Shown: positions 33,823 through 43,877, numbered from the stretch's first letter. The stretch is DNA of 64,000 bases from CAZAFN01 sp964484795 (GCA_964484795.1 CAZAFN010000002.1:1-64000), one strand, 5' to 3'. Notes: generated by a model not told the origin, from the sequence alone. Translations and numbers: made by a program.

Positions 33823-34257
33823 TTACATTTCTACATTATTAAATTTGTCAAGTCTAGCTTGGTGACGCCCACCATGATATTTTGTGACTAAAAACATATT
33901 AAAACATTTAATAGCATCTTGAAGAGAAATCAACCTTGAACCTAAAACTAAAACATTTGCATTATTATGCTCTCTTGCCAACTTAGCCATAACATCATCA
34001 ACACATAAAGCAGCCCTTATATTTTTGTATCTATTAGCCACCATTGACATTCCAATTCCACTACCACAAATTAAAACACCAAAAATACATTCATCTTTTA
34101 TAATTTTTTTTGATAATTTATGTGCAAACTCTGGATAATCAACTGAATCAGTACTATCAGTTCCAAGATCAAGAAAGTCACAATCCTTGAAGTGAATAAT
34201 TAGATTTTTTTTTAATTCAAATCCAGCATGATCACAAGCTATGCATATTTTCTTCAT
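33823..34257 (-). CDS. rpiB: Ribose 5-phosphate isomerase B
   Basis: RpiB interconverts ribose 5-phosphate and ribulose 5-phosphate. IACDHAGFELKKNLI, DLGTDSTDSVDYPEFA, FGVLICGSGIGMSMVANR (with the catalytic Cys) and CVDDVMAKLAREHNNANVLVLG are all family blocks. The length is 144. It is followed by glyA after 17 bases and preceded by the symporter gene, a standard alphaproteobacterial rpiB-glyA pair. Confidence 0.96.
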   Translation of the reverse strand: MKKICIACDHAGFELKKNLIIHFKDCDFLDLGTDSTDSVDYPEFAHKLSKKIIKDECIFGVLICGSGIGMSMVANRYKNIRAALCVDDVMAKLAREHNNANVLVLGSRLISLQDAIKCFNMFLVTKYHGGRHQARLDKFNNVEM

Positions 34258-34263
34258 AACAAA

Positions 34264-35679
34264 TTAATTTTCCAATTCTTCTATATCTTTACGTAAGTTT
34301 GATGACAAAAAATAAAGGCCAATTATGTTGGGTATTGACATAGCAAAAATCATTGAGTCAGAAAAATTTATTACACTCCCAAGTTCCATTGAAGTACCAA
34401 TAATTGTAAACATTAAAAAAATTATTTTAAATGAATGTTTACTAAAAGAACCCATACCAAATATGTAAGTCCAACATCTCAAACCATAGTAAGACCAGGT
34501 AATCAAAGTAGAGATGGCAAAAAGAGTAATTGCTATGGCTAGAACTATTGGAAACCAACTAAAAACTGATTCAAAAGCTCTTGATGTTAATTCAACACCC
34601 TGCATTATATTATTATCTTCGTACACTCCTGTAATAATTATGACCAATGCTGTCATCGAACAAACAATAATTGTATCTACAAAAGGAGAAAGCAATGACA
34701 TAAAACCTGTATTCAGGTGATTATCACTCTTAGCAGGTGCATAAGCAATTGGAGCAGACCCAATTCCAGATTCATTTGAAAAAACAGCCCTCTTAACTCC
34801 AGCAATCATTGCCCCAAGCACTCCCCCGGTTGTTGCATCTGCACTAAATGCGCTAGAAAAAATTTTGATCAAGGTTTCAGGAATCAAATTATAATTTGAC
34901 AAAATAATAACCAAACAAGACACTACGTATACCAAAGCCATAAACGGCACAAGCTTTTCAGTAACTTTCCCAATAGATTTTATACCACCTATGATTATAA
35001 AGCCTACAATTGTAGCAAAGGCTATCCCTCCCAACCAACCTTTCTGGTAAAGTGGGCTTTGAGTTCCTCCTGTAGCTTCAACAATTTGCTGAAAAGCCTG
35101 ATTAGCTTGAAACATATTTCCTCCACCAAAAGAACCACCAATACAACATATTGCAAAAAAAAGTGCTAAAAACTTTCCCAACATAGGTAAACCAGTTTCA
35201 CTTAACCCTGAAGAAAGGTATCTTATTGCTCCTCCAGAAACCGTCCCATCTGAATGAATTACTCGATATTTATGACCTAAGCTAACCTCCACAAATTTTA
35301 GAGTCATACCAAAAAAAGCAGTTAAAATCATCCACAACATTGCACCTGGCCCACCAATAGAAATTGCAACTGCAACACCAGCTATATTCCCCAATCCAAT
35401 TGTTCCTGACATTGCAGCAGTAAAAGATTGAAAATGAGTGATTTCCCCAGGATGATTTGGGTGATCATATCTTCCCATTGCAACTTTGATTGCTCTTGAA
35501 AAATACCTTACATTTACAAATCTGAAATAAAATGTAAAAAAGAAACTTGCAAATAAAAGCCAAATGACAATTAAGGGTATCTCTGTTTCTAAAAAAGAAA
35601 AACTACTGAAAACAAAACTTGTTACTGCATTGGAGATAGGTTCTAAATATGAATTTATATGATTGTCAATGGTGTTCAT
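34264..35679 (-). CDS. Alanine or glycine:cation symporter (AGCS family)
   Basis: This sodium-coupled importer of small amino acids in the inner membrane has 471 residues and about ten membrane segments. The family signature GTIGLGNIAGVAVAISIGGPGAMLWM and the block ESGIGSAPIAYAPAKSD are clear, with HFQSFTAAMSGTIG at the substrate-binding half. It is six bases before rpiB-glyA, so glycine is a plausible substrate. The exact amino acid is not fixed by sequence. Confidence 0.94.
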   Translation of the reverse strand: MNTIDNHINSYLEPISNAVTSFVFSSFSFLETEIPLIVIWLLFASFFFTFYFRFVNVRYFSRAIKVAMGRYDHPNHPGEITHFQSFTAAMSGTIGLGNIAGVAVAISIGGPGAMLWMILTAFFGMTLKFVEVSLGHKYRVIHSDGTVSGGAIRYLSSGLSETGLPMLGKFLALFFAICCIGGSFGGGNMFQANQAFQQIVEATGGTQSPLYQKGWLGGIAFATIVGFIIIGGIKSIGKVTEKLVPFMALVYVVSCLVIILSNYNLIPETLIKIFSSAFSADATTGGVLGAMIAGVKRAVFSNESGIGSAPIAYAPAKSDNHLNTGFMSLLSPFVDTIIVCSMTALVIIITGVYEDNNIMQGVELTSRAFESVFSWFPIVLAIAITLFAISTLITWSYYGLRCWTYIFGMGSFSKHSFKIIFLMFTIIGTSMELGSVINFSDSMIFAMSIPNIIGLYFLSSNLRKDIEELEN

Positions 35680-35741
35680 TTTTAATGACTCTTAATTAGA
35701 AAATAACATAATAAAAAATATTTGAAAAACTGTAATCTTTT

Positions 35742-37040
35742 TTACCTCAATATCTTAATTATTTTTTCATAACAATCATACAAACAATCTTCTTCAATAC
35801 AATAAGGTGGCATTAAGTAAATCGTATTACCTATAGGTCTAATTAGAAGTCCATTTTCAAGGAATTTTTTTTTTAATTTTTCTCCATCATCAGAACCATA
35901 AGCTTTATCAAATTTATTTAAATCAAAAGCTGCTATGCTACCTAAACATCTGATTTTAGACACATTCAATTTTTTAGATAATTCAAGCAGACATTCTTTG
36001 TGAATCTCAGATATCTTCTTAATTTTGGAAATTGTTTTTTCTTTATCAAACAAATTTATTGATGCAATTGCTGCTGAACACCCAACTGGGTTTGCAGTAT
36101 ATGAATGACCATGTAAAAAAGCTTTTTTAATATCATCATCACAAAAAGCCTGATGAATCTTCTGACTAAAAATTGTTGCAGCAAGAGGAATGTATCCTCC
36201 AGTTAAAGATTTTGCAAGACACATAATATCTGGTTTGACATCTAAATAATCAGTAGCAAACATTTTACCGGTTCGCCCAAAACCAGTCATAACTTCATCA
36301 AATATTACTAAAATACCAGCATTCTGAAATTTTTTAACTAATTCGTTAACAAAACATTTTCTAGACATCTTCATTCCACTTGCGCCCTGAACTAGTGGTT
36401 CAATTATGATGGCTGCAATGTCATCATTATTTTCTGTTAAAATTTTATCTGCCTGCTCAAATGAATAAGATTCATTCTCCTCTATTTCATTATTTCCATT
36501 CCAGAATTCTGGGTAAGGAATAAATCTTGATTCCAACAAAAAATCCTTGAAAGGTTCATAATATCCTGAAGAAAAACCCACGGACATAGACCCAAAGGTG
36601 TCTCCATGATATCCACCTTTAAGTGCAACAAATTTTTTTTTCTTTTCTCCAAGATTATACCAGTACTGGATAGCAACTTTCATAGCTATTTCAACTGCTG
36701 TTGATCCATTATCGGAATAAAAAACCTTTGAGAGATTATTGGGAAGAATATTTAATAATTCATTAGCCAAAGTAACAGCTGGATTATGTGTTAATCCAGA
36801 AAACAAAACCTGTTCAAGTTTATTTGCCTGAAAATTAATACTTTCAACTATTTCTTTTTTACAATGACCGTGCGTATTTACCCACCATGAAGAAATTAAA
36901 TCCACGTAATCATTTCCATCAATATCAGTTAATTTTTCATTTTTTGCCGTTTCAATTACAATGGGGTCAATAAAATTTTTGGACTGGCTAAATGGATGCC
37001 AAAGATTGTTTTTGTCTAATTTTTGTATCCTTTTCTTCAT
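35742..37040 (-). CDS. bioA: Adenosylmethionine-8-amino-7-oxononanoate aminotransferase
   Basis: BioA transfers an amino group from SAM to KAPA to form DAPA, using PLP. LWHPFSQSKNFIDPIVI, ISSWWVNTHGHCKKEI, FYSDNGSTAVEIAMKVA, LKGGYHGDTFGSMSVG, VIFDEVMTGFGRTGKMFA and CLAKSLTGGYIPLAAT (with the PLP Lys) are diagnostic. The length is 432. It is last in the bioF-bioH-bioC-bioD-bioA operon and six bases after bioD. Confidence 0.96.
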   Translation of the reverse strand: MKKRIQKLDKNNLWHPFSQSKNFIDPIVIETAKNEKLTDIDGNDYVDLISSWWVNTHGHCKKEIVESINFQANKLEQVLFSGLTHNPAVTLANELLNILPNNLSKVFYSDNGSTAVEIAMKVAIQYWYNLGEKKKKFVALKGGYHGDTFGSMSVGFSSGYYEPFKDFLLESRFIPYPEFWNGNNEIEENESYSFEQADKILTENNDDIAAIIIEPLVQGASGMKMSRKCFVNELVKKFQNAGILVIFDEVMTGFGRTGKMFATDYLDVKPDIMCLAKSLTGGYIPLAATIFSQKIHQAFCDDDIKKAFLHGHSYTANPVGCSAAIASINLFDKEKTISKIKKISEIHKECLLELSKKLNVSKIRCLGSIAAFDLNKFDKAYGSDDGEKLKKKFLENGLLIRPIGNTIYLMPPYCIEEDCLYDCYEKIIKILR

Positions 37041-37046
37041 ACACAG

Positions 37047-37688
37047 TTAAATATTTGTAAACAAATTTTTTAAAGTAGAGATTTGAAGTTTATCAATTCT
37101 CTTTAAATAGGGAATTACTGCCATTACATTAATTTCTTTTCCGTAAATAATTTTTCCAAAATTTTTGATTGTTTGAATGGTATCTGACTCTTTTTTTCCA
37201 ATGAAAACTATACCAAACAATTTAATTTTTTTTTTTTTTAAAATCTCTAATGACATTAAGGTGTGATTAATAGTTCCTAACTTTGTTCTACAAACCAAAA
37301 TCAGCGGTAGATTAAAAAATTTAATTAAATCACTCATTAGAAAATTTTTGTTTATTGGAACTTGCAACCCTCCCGCTCCTTCAACCACAACTTTCTTAGA
37401 AAATTTTTTTTTTTTAATATTGTCAAAGTCTTTTAAAAAAATTTGCTTTTTTTGTTTTTTAGCTGCAATATTTGGACTTAAAGGATGTTCTAAAAAAAAA
37501 GTCTCGTCCATTATAACCTTTTTCTCACAAAGTCTCTCAACAACTTCAGAATCTTTTTCACCATAATCATTATAACCACACTGAATAGGCTTATAGTAAA
37601 TTGCATCAAGCTTATTTACTAATATTGAAGCAACTATTGTTTTTCCAACATTCGTGTCACTTCCTGATATGAAATATCCTTTAATCAC
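37047..37688 (-). CDS. bioD: Dethiobiotin synthetase
   Basis: BioD closes the ureido ring of dethiobiotin with CO2 and ATP. The P-loop is GSDTNVGKTIVASIL at about 8-22. YKPIQCGYND and VVEGAGGLQVPINKNFLMSD are the other active-site strands. The length is 213. It is contiguous with bioC (adjacent codons). Confidence 0.94.
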   Translation of the reverse strand: MIKGYFISGSDTNVGKTIVASILVNKLDAIYYKPIQCGYNDYGEKDSEVVERLCEKKVIMDETFFLEHPLSPNIAAKKQKKQIFLKDFDNIKKKKFSKKVVVEGAGGLQVPINKNFLMSDLIKFFNLPLILVCRTKLGTINHTLMSLEILKKKKIKLFGIVFIGKKESDTIQTIKNFGKIIYGKEINVMAVIPYLKRIDKLQISTLKNLFTNI

Positions 37689-38453
37689 TTATTTTTTAAT
37701 CTTCTTAATAAATAAACAACTAACATTAAAATTAATGTTCACTCTAGATTTATTTTTTCTGAGATCAAACAATTTGTAATGTTTGTCTTTGATACAAGTA
37801 TTTGCTCCAATTTTCTTTAAATCAAGAAAGAACTTTAGAGGTCCATTGTAGCTTTTATTTACAATTATTTCTTTATGTTTTAAAACGAATTTTTTTTTAT
37901 CTAATAATTTTAAAAAAACCTTTGTATCTGGAAAGTTATTAGTCATTTTTTTTTTAGAATCATTATAATTTTTAAAATATTCAAAACTTGATGAATTAGG
38001 AAAGGAAAACAACAAAATAGTATTAACTAAAATTTTTTCAGAAACATTCTTTAGGAATCCATAAAAATCGTCAGACCAGTGCAATGACATATTAGAGAAA
38101 ATAAAATTAAACTTCTGAAAATCATTAAATTCCTCAAAATCAATAATTTCAAATGAAATGTTTTTGCTAGTTATTTTTTTTTTTGCCCTCTCAATCATTT
38201 GACCGGATATGTCAATCAAATGTATTTTTTTCAATTTTATAGTTTCAGATATTCTTTCAGAAAACTCTCCCGTACCACATCCTAAATCAAGACCAAAACA
38301 ATTTTCTCTGAATTTAATTAATTCTTTGTTATCTTTTAGCATCAAATGTAAATAGTTTGAGATATTCTTTTGTATATGTGAGTTTTCATCATAATTTTTT
38401 GCACTTTTATCAAAATTTGCCTTGATATTTTTTTTAACTGATCTCATTTTCAA
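37689..38453 (-). CDS. bioC: Malonyl-ACP O-methyltransferase BioC
   Basis: BioC methylates malonyl-ACP to disguise it as a fatty-acid primer for pimelate synthesis. FDKSAKNYDENSHIQKNIS at the N-terminus and the SAM motif GLDLGCGTGEFSERI at about 48-62 are typical, followed by FIFSNMSLHWSDDF. The start codon lies inside bioH (20-base overlap); Met3 at 38447 is an alternative. Confidence 0.88.
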   Translation of the reverse strand: MKMRSVKKNIKANFDKSAKNYDENSHIQKNISNYLHLMLKDNKELIKFRENCFGLDLGCGTGEFSERISETIKLKKIHLIDISGQMIERAKKKITSKNISFEIIDFEEFNDFQKFNFIFSNMSLHWSDDFYGFLKNVSEKILVNTILLFSFPNSSSFEYFKNYNDSKKKMTNNFPDTKVFLKLLDKKKFVLKHKEIIVNKSYNGPLKFFLDLKKIGANTCIKDKHYKLFDLRKNKSRVNINFNVSCLFIKKIKK

Positions 38454-39117
38454 TAATTTTTATGAAATTAGTAATAATTCTCAACGTTTTTTTAGGTTCT
38501 AGGAATGGAAAACCATGGCTATATGATGAAAAAAATTTAATCTGATGATTTTTACTTTTATTCTTTTCTAACAAATATTTTGAAGGTTCAAAAATTTTAT
38601 CAGATAATGAATAAATAGAACATATCTTGCAAGACAAATTTCTGAATTTTTCTTCCAGATCGTCTTCATATAAATCTTCTAGAGCTTCAAGTGAACAAGA
38701 AAAATCTAATTTATCTTTTGTTTGTTTGTAAAAAGGCAATCCACAATTTTCATAAAAATTAACTAGCACTTTTTCTGGTGATGTGGAAAATTTTTTTATC
38801 ATTTTTCTTAACATTTTTTTTTTCATCAAAGACTTTCTTTGAAAAGAAATAAAATTAGGGGCTGAGAAAAAATTTACAAGAGCATAACATTCAATTTTTT
38901 TTTTTAAAAACCAATTCAAACCATATGAATGAACTATAAAAATGTCTTTTAAATGAGACTCTTTTTGTTTACGAAAGTTTTCAATTTTTGAAAAAAAACC
39001 TAAATCCACAAGTTTTGATGCATTAAAACATTTTTCATTCTTCAACAAATCATTAACAGGAGACCAAAAATCACTATCAAAGCCCCAACCATGAATTAAA
39101 TAAAAATTATACTTCAT
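38434..39117 (-). CDS. BioH-like pimeloyl-ACP methyl ester esterase (alpha/beta hydrolase)
   Basis: This hydrolase, set between bioF and bioC, should remove the methyl group from pimeloyl-ACP. LIHGWGFDSDFW is the oxyanion-hole region. The nucleophile elbow is IVHSYGLNW at about 81-89, lacking the first Gly of GxSxG. A possible triad Asp is in SLSDKIFEP at about 180 and His in SYSHGFPFLEP at about 205. The function rests mainly on operon position, and the family is highly diverged. It overlaps bioF by four bases. Confidence 0.78.
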   Translation of the reverse strand: MKYNFYLIHGWGFDSDFWSPVNDLLKNEKCFNASKLVDLGFFSKIENFRKQKESHLKDIFIVHSYGLNWFLKKKIECYALVNFFSAPNFISFQRKSLMKKKMLRKMIKKFSTSPEKVLVNFYENCGLPFYKQTKDKLDFSCSLEALEDLYEDDLEEKFRNLSCKICSIYSLSDKIFEPSKYLLEKNKSKNHQIKFFSSYSHGFPFLEPKKTLRIITNFIKIIENEIS

Positions 39118-40286
39118 AAAATTTCAGATCTGGAAATTAACTCTATTAACTTTTCTAATACTTTTTTACTCATCGTAGACGTTAGAGACAATCTTATTCT
39201 CTCTGCACCAAGAGGAACAGTTGGTGATCTAATTACCTTCGTAAAAAAACCATTGGCATTTAAATAATTTTTAAGACTTGTACACTTATCAATATCCCCA
39301 AGTATTAAGGGAACTATTTGAGAACTTGAATTTCCCGTATTAATTTTTATTTTCTTTAATTCATTGATAAGAAAATGCGAATTACTAAGGATTTTTTTCC
39401 TCATATTTGATAATTTAGGAATTATCTTTACTGCTCCATTAATCGACCCAAGTGTTGATGGCGGCAATACAGTTGAGTATATTAAACCTCCACAAGAGTT
39501 TGTTATCTTTTCTACAATCTCTCTGGAACTAGATACAAAAGCTCCGTAACTCCCAAAAGATTTGCTAAAAGTGCCTACAATCACTTCATTGTCATTTTTG
39601 TTTTTGTCTGAAGCTATGCCGAAACCAGTATCACCAAAAACTCCTAATGCATGAGCTTCATCTAAATATAAAATAGTACTATATTTTTTGGACAAGAACC
39701 TTAAGTCTTTAATATTAACTAAATCTCCATCCATACTAAAAACTGTCTCTGAAATTATGATCTTTTGAACGTTTTTTTGGCTTTTTTTTAATAAATATTC
39801 TAAATGGTTTAAATCTAAATGAGAATATCTAAATGTTCTTTGTTTAGTCAGTTGACAACCATAATTTATGCTAGAATGATTAAATTTATCTGAAAAAATT
39901 AGAGTTTTTTTTCTTTGTCCAAGTGAATTTCCCGTCAATGCTGGAATCATAGTTGAGTTTAGAAGAAAACCACTACCCATTATGATGGTTTTATCATTGC
40001 GTGAAAACTTGCTTATCAACTGTTCTATAGTATCTATTTTGTCTAAATTTCCTGATATTAGTCTTGATGATGACAAACTTGTACCAAATTCTTCCAACCA
40101 CTTCCTTGATTCCTTAATTAGAATTGGGTTTTTTGACAAACCTAAATAATCATTACTAGAAAGATTTATAAGTTCATTTCCATTAAAAATAATTTTGTCA
40201 CCATCTTTTGGGTTTGTTCTTCCTACAAAATTAACCTTTTCTAGTTTTCTTATGATTTTTTTTTTATTTGTATTGAGCTTTATCAC
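39114..40286 (-). CDS. bioF: 8-amino-7-oxononanoate synthase
   Basis: BioF condenses pimeloyl-ACP with alanine to form KAPA, using PLP. LINLSSNDYLGLSKNPILI, GTSLSSSRLISGN, ILYLDEAHALGVFGDTGFG and the PLP Lys in VGTFSKSFGSYGAF at about 240 are diagnostic. The length is 390. It starts the biotin operon, divergent from metY. bioB is not in this window. Confidence 0.95.
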   Translation of the reverse strand: MIKLNTNKKKIIRKLEKVNFVGRTNPKDGDKIIFNGNELINLSSNDYLGLSKNPILIKESRKWLEEFGTSLSSSRLISGNLDKIDTIEQLISKFSRNDKTIIMGSGFLLNSTMIPALTGNSLGQRKKTLIFSDKFNHSSINYGCQLTKQRTFRYSHLDLNHLEYLLKKSQKNVQKIIISETVFSMDGDLVNIKDLRFLSKKYSTILYLDEAHALGVFGDTGFGIASDKNKNDNEVIVGTFSKSFGSYGAFVSSSREIVEKITNSCGGLIYSTVLPPSTLGSINGAVKIIPKLSNMRKKILSNSHFLINELKKIKINTGNSSSQIVPLILGDIDKCTSLKNYLNANGFFTKVIRSPTVPLGAERIRLSLTSTMSKKVLEKLIELISRSEIL

Positions 40287-40328
40287 AGTTTATTATTGTT
40301 TATTTGCAACATTTTGGGGAGAATTTCA

Positions 40329-41606
40329 ATGAAAGAAGAAACTATTGTTTTGCACGCTGGTCATAGAAGAGATGAAAGCACAACTTCTGTAACAGTACCA
40401 ATTTATCAAACCACCTCTTATCAATTTAATAGCACTGATCATGCATCGAAATTATTTTCTTTACAAGAATTAGGTAATATCTATACAAGAATAATGAATC
40501 CAACTAATGCCGTCTTAGAAGAAAGAATGGCAAAGTTAGAAGGAGGTGCCGCTGCTTTGGCTGTAAGTTCTGGACAGGCTGCCACTGCATTTTCCATTCA
40601 AAACATCTGTCATTCAGGTGATAATTTTATCAGTTCCACTGATCTTTACGGGGGAACCTGGAATTTATTTTCAAATACTCTAAAAGAAATGGGGATTGAA
40701 TGTAGGTTCGTTGATCCAGCAAAACCTGAACAATTTGAAAATGCAATTGATGATAAAACTAGGTGCATATATGCAGAAACCCTACCTAATCCTAAGCTCC
40801 AAGTTTTTCCTATTTCAGAGGTTGCTGCAATAGGAAAAAAAAATCAGGTACCATTAATTGTTGATAATACTGCAGCGCCTTATATCTCAAAACCAATCTC
40901 TCATGGTGCAAATATAGTTGTATACTCCACAACTAAATATATTGGAGGACATGGTCTTTCAATTGGAGGATTAATAATTGATGGAGGCAATTTTGATTGG
41001 GAAGCTGCTGGTTCAAGATTTCAAATGATGAACACACCCGACCCAAGTTATCACGGAGCTGTTTGGTCCCAAGCTGCAAAACCACTAGGACCAATTGCAT
41101 ATATACTTAGGGCAAGAGTCATTCTTTTGCGAGATCTTGGCTCGTCTATGAGTCCATTCAATGCATTTACTTTTATTCAAGGGTTAGAAACCCTTCCACT
41201 AAGAATGCAAAGACATTGTGAAAATGCAGAAAAAGTCGCAGACTATCTATCAAAACACAAAAAAGTTGAAAAGACAATTTATCCTAGCCTTATGGATAAA
41301 ACCTATTTGGAGAGAGCAAAAAAATATATGGATAAAGGTTTTGGGGCTTTAGTTGGTTTTGAACTAAAAGATGGTGAAGAAGCAGGGAAAAAATTCATAG
41401 ATAATTTAAAAGTTTTGTACCATGTTGCAAATATTGGTGATGCAAGATCTTTAGCCATTCATCCTTCTTCAACTACGCACTCTCAACTTTCAGAAGATGA
41501 AAAGCTTGCATCTGGAGTTACTCCTGGTTACGTGAGATTGTCTGTTGGAATTGAACATATTGACGATATACTTGAGGATCTTGAGCAGGCATTAGACAAA
41601 TCTTAA
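40329..41606 (+). CDS. metY: O-acetyl/succinyl-homoserine sulfhydrylase family (Cys/Met metabolism PLP enzyme)
   Basis: This PLP enzyme of the Cys/Met family probably converts O-acetylhomoserine and sulfide to homocysteine. ETIVLHAGHRRDESTTSV, SYQFNSTDHASKLF, IYTRIMNPTNAVLEERMA, and the PLP Lys in VVYSTTKYIGGHGLSIGG at about 206 are typical of the MetY group. SLAIHPSSTTHSQLSEDE completes it. The start at 40329 is chosen because GGGGAG precedes it at nine bases. An upstream ATG at 40296 would add 11 unconserved residues. It is immediately followed by hemB. Confidence 0.92.
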   Translation: MKEETIVLHAGHRRDESTTSVTVPIYQTTSYQFNSTDHASKLFSLQELGNIYTRIMNPTNAVLEERMAKLEGGAAALAVSSGQAATAFSIQNICHSGDNFISSTDLYGGTWNLFSNTLKEMGIECRFVDPAKPEQFENAIDDKTRCIYAETLPNPKLQVFPISEVAAIGKKNQVPLIVDNTAAPYISKPISHGANIVVYSTTKYIGGHGLSIGGLIIDGGNFDWEAAGSRFQMMNTPDPSYHGAVWSQAAKPLGPIAYILRARVILLRDLGSSMSPFNAFTFIQGLETLPLRMQRHCENAEKVADYLSKHKKVEKTIYPSLMDKTYLERAKKYMDKGFGALVGFELKDGEEAGKKFIDNLKVLYHVANIGDARSLAIHPSSTTHSQLSEDEKLASGVTPGYVRLSVGIEHIDDILEDLEQALDKS

Positions 41607-42608
41607 ATGATCTATTTTAATTCAAGAGGCTTTCCATTTCATAGAGGAAGAAGATTAAGAATTAACAGCTCATTAAGAGAAATGGTTTCTGAAACGAATC
41701 TTTCTCCTAGTGACCTCGTTATGCCATATTTTATTAGAGAAGATAATGACAACCCAAACATTGAAATGATGCCTGGCATTAAGAGACATACAGAAACAGA
41801 ACTGATGGAAGAACTAGAATCTCTGAAAGATCTAGGTATTAAAGCAATATCTATATTTCCTAAAGTTAATAAAAAAAAAAAATCTAATGATGCAAAAGAA
41901 GCTTTTAATGAAAATAATTTAGTTTGCAAAGTTTTAAGGAAAATCACCAAAAAATTTCCAGAATTAATTGTGATTTGTGATGTGGCTTTAGATGCTTACA
42001 CTCTAAATGGACACGATGGTTTGACAGACTCTACTGAAAAAATTGATAATGATTCCACGATAGAAGTGTTGTCTAAAATGTCCGTCAATTTTGCTGAAAA
42101 CGGTTGCCGAGTTGTTGCTCCAAGCGATATGATGGATGGAAGAATTAGATCGATTAGAGAAAGACTAGAATCAAGAAAGTTTCCAGATGTTTGCATACTT
42201 TCTTATAGTTCTAAATTTTGTTCAAATTTTTATTCTCCATTTCGAGATGCCTTAGGCAGTAAAAATAATTTGGGTTCTTCAGATAAGAAAACTTACCAAA
42301 TTGATTTTAGAAATTCAAATGAAGCTTTAAAGGAATCTCTGGAAGATATAAATGAAGGGGCTGACATTGTTATGGTAAAGCCAGCTGGTTATTATCTTGA
42401 CATAGTAAAAGAATTAAAAACCCATAGTCTAGTTCCTATTTCTGCCTATCAAGTTAGTGGTGAATATGCCATGATAAAAAAATTACAATATGATAGTATC
42501 AATGTTTACAAAGATACAGTTATAGAAAGTATCTATTGTATAAAAAGAGCTGGAGCAGATATAGTTTTTTCATATTTCTCTAAGGAAGTAGCAGAATGGT
42601 TAAGATAA
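41607..42608 (+). CDS. hemB: Porphobilinogen synthase (delta-aminolevulinate dehydratase), Mg-type site
   Basis: HemB condenses two aminolevulinates to porphobilinogen for heme and B12-type tetrapyrroles. The Schiff-base lysines are in SYSSKFCSNFYSPFRDA and IVMVKPAGYYLDIV. The metal segment reads CDVALDAYTLNGHDGLTD. The zinc cysteines of the eukaryote-type enzyme are replaced by Ala and Asp, as in other alphaproteobacterial Mg-dependent forms. The length is 333. The ATG is the next base after the metY stop. Confidence 0.96.
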   Translation: MIYFNSRGFPFHRGRRLRINSSLREMVSETNLSPSDLVMPYFIREDNDNPNIEMMPGIKRHTETELMEELESLKDLGIKAISIFPKVNKKKKSNDAKEAFNENNLVCKVLRKITKKFPELIVICDVALDAYTLNGHDGLTDSTEKIDNDSTIEVLSKMSVNFAENGCRVVAPSDMMDGRIRSIRERLESRKFPDVCILSYSSKFCSNFYSPFRDALGSKNNLGSSDKKTYQIDFRNSNEALKESLEDINEGADIVMVKPAGYYLDIVKELKTHSLVPISAYQVSGEYAMIKKLQYDSINVYKDTVIESIYCIKRAGADIVFSYFSKEVAEWLR

Positions 42609-42689
42609 AAAATCAAAGAATAAACTTGATTTATTAGACTTATAATATTAAAAAAAATCATCAAATTAAATTATTAATCAGGAGATTTT

Positions 42690-43871
42690 ATGTCAAGAAA
42701 ACACCCAGGTAGATTTCATATAGCCATTCCAGGCCCTACAAACATTCCAGAAAGAATTTTAAATGCAATGCATATTTCCTCTGAAGATCAAAGAAACCCA
42801 GAAATACCTGAATTAACAATACCACTTTACAAAGATGTGAAAAAAGTTTTTAAGTCGGAAAAAGGAACGGTTTTACTTTTTCCAGGTTCTGGAACAGGAG
42901 CATGGGAATCGGCAATAACAAACACATTGTCTCCTAATGAAAAAGTTTTAATTTATCGTTTTGGACAATTTAGTCTTTTATGGACTGATATGTTCAAAAG
43001 ACTAGGTCTAGATGTAGAGGTTGTTGATAGAGAATGGGGTACTGGAACTCCTCCTGAAGAAATTGAAAAAACATTAAAAGCTGATACTGATCACAAAATA
43101 AGAGTGGTTTGTGTTACTCAAAATGAAACTGCCACTGGTGTTTCATCTCATGTTGATGATGTTAGAAAGGCTATGGATTCGGCAAATCATCCAGCTCTTC
43201 TTTTTGTTGATGGTGTTAGTTCTATTGCATCAATTGATTTTCGAATGGATGAATGGAAAGTAGATTGTGCAATTTCTGGTTCACAAAAAGGTTTTATGCT
43301 TCCATCGGGTATGGCCATTATGTGTGTTAGTGAAAAGGCATTAGAAGCTCATAAAACAGCAAAATTAAAAAGATGCTATTATTCGTGGGAAGATCAAATT
43401 GCAACCAATAAAGATGGATATTTTCCATATACCCCTCAAATTCCAATGTTAAGAGCTCTTCAAGAATCTTGCAATATGTTATTTGAAGAGGGACTTGAAA
43501 ATGTATTTAAACGTCACCACAGAATTGCAGAGGGAGTTAGGCAAGCAGTACTGGAAGGGTGGAATCTTAAATTGTGTGCTAAAGAAAAATATTGGTATTC
43601 CGACACAGTTACGGCTGTGGTTGTACCTGAAGATAAGGATGCCAAAGAGGTATTGTCAACAGCTTTTAGTAAATATCATCTTTCTTTAGGAGCAGGTTTA
43701 ACCCAAGTGGCTGGAAAAGTTTTTAGAATTGGTCATCTGGGAGACTTAAATGAACTTCAAACTTCGGCATTTATATCTGGTGCTGAGATGGCTATGATAG
43801 ATTCTGGAATAAATGTTAAACCTGGAAGTGGTATGGCTGCTGCCTCAGAATATTGGAGAAAGAATTTATAA
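42690..43871 (+). CDS. Serine-glyoxylate aminotransferase
   Basis: This class V PLP aminotransferase makes glycine and hydroxypyruvate from glyoxylate and serine. GRFHIAIPGPTNIPERIL, LLFPGSGTGAWESAI, VTQNETATGVSSHV, LLFVDGVSSIASIDFRMDEW and the PLP Lys in AISGSQKGFMLPSG at about 201 match the family. The length is 393. SD CAGGAG is 11 bases before ATG. It leads the aminotransferase-reductase-kinase operon, spacing six bases to the next gene. Confidence 0.94.
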   Translation: MSRKHPGRFHIAIPGPTNIPERILNAMHISSEDQRNPEIPELTIPLYKDVKKVFKSEKGTVLLFPGSGTGAWESAITNTLSPNEKVLIYRFGQFSLLWTDMFKRLGLDVEVVDREWGTGTPPEEIEKTLKADTDHKIRVVCVTQNETATGVSSHVDDVRKAMDSANHPALLFVDGVSSIASIDFRMDEWKVDCAISGSQKGFMLPSGMAIMCVSEKALEAHKTAKLKRCYYSWEDQIATNKDGYFPYTPQIPMLRALQESCNMLFEEGLENVFKRHHRIAEGVRQAVLEGWNLKLCAKEKYWYSDTVTAVVVPEDKDAKEVLSTAFSKYHLSLGAGLTQVAGKVFRIGHLGDLNELQTSAFISGAEMAMIDSGINVKPGSGMAAASEYWRKNL

Positions 43872-43877
43872 AGTCTT

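Noticed and set aside
42609..42689. Glycine or other riboswitch before the serine-glyoxylate aminotransferase
   Set aside because: Only 81 AT-rich bases with no conserved aptamer blocks. A TATAAT is present without a well-spaced -35.
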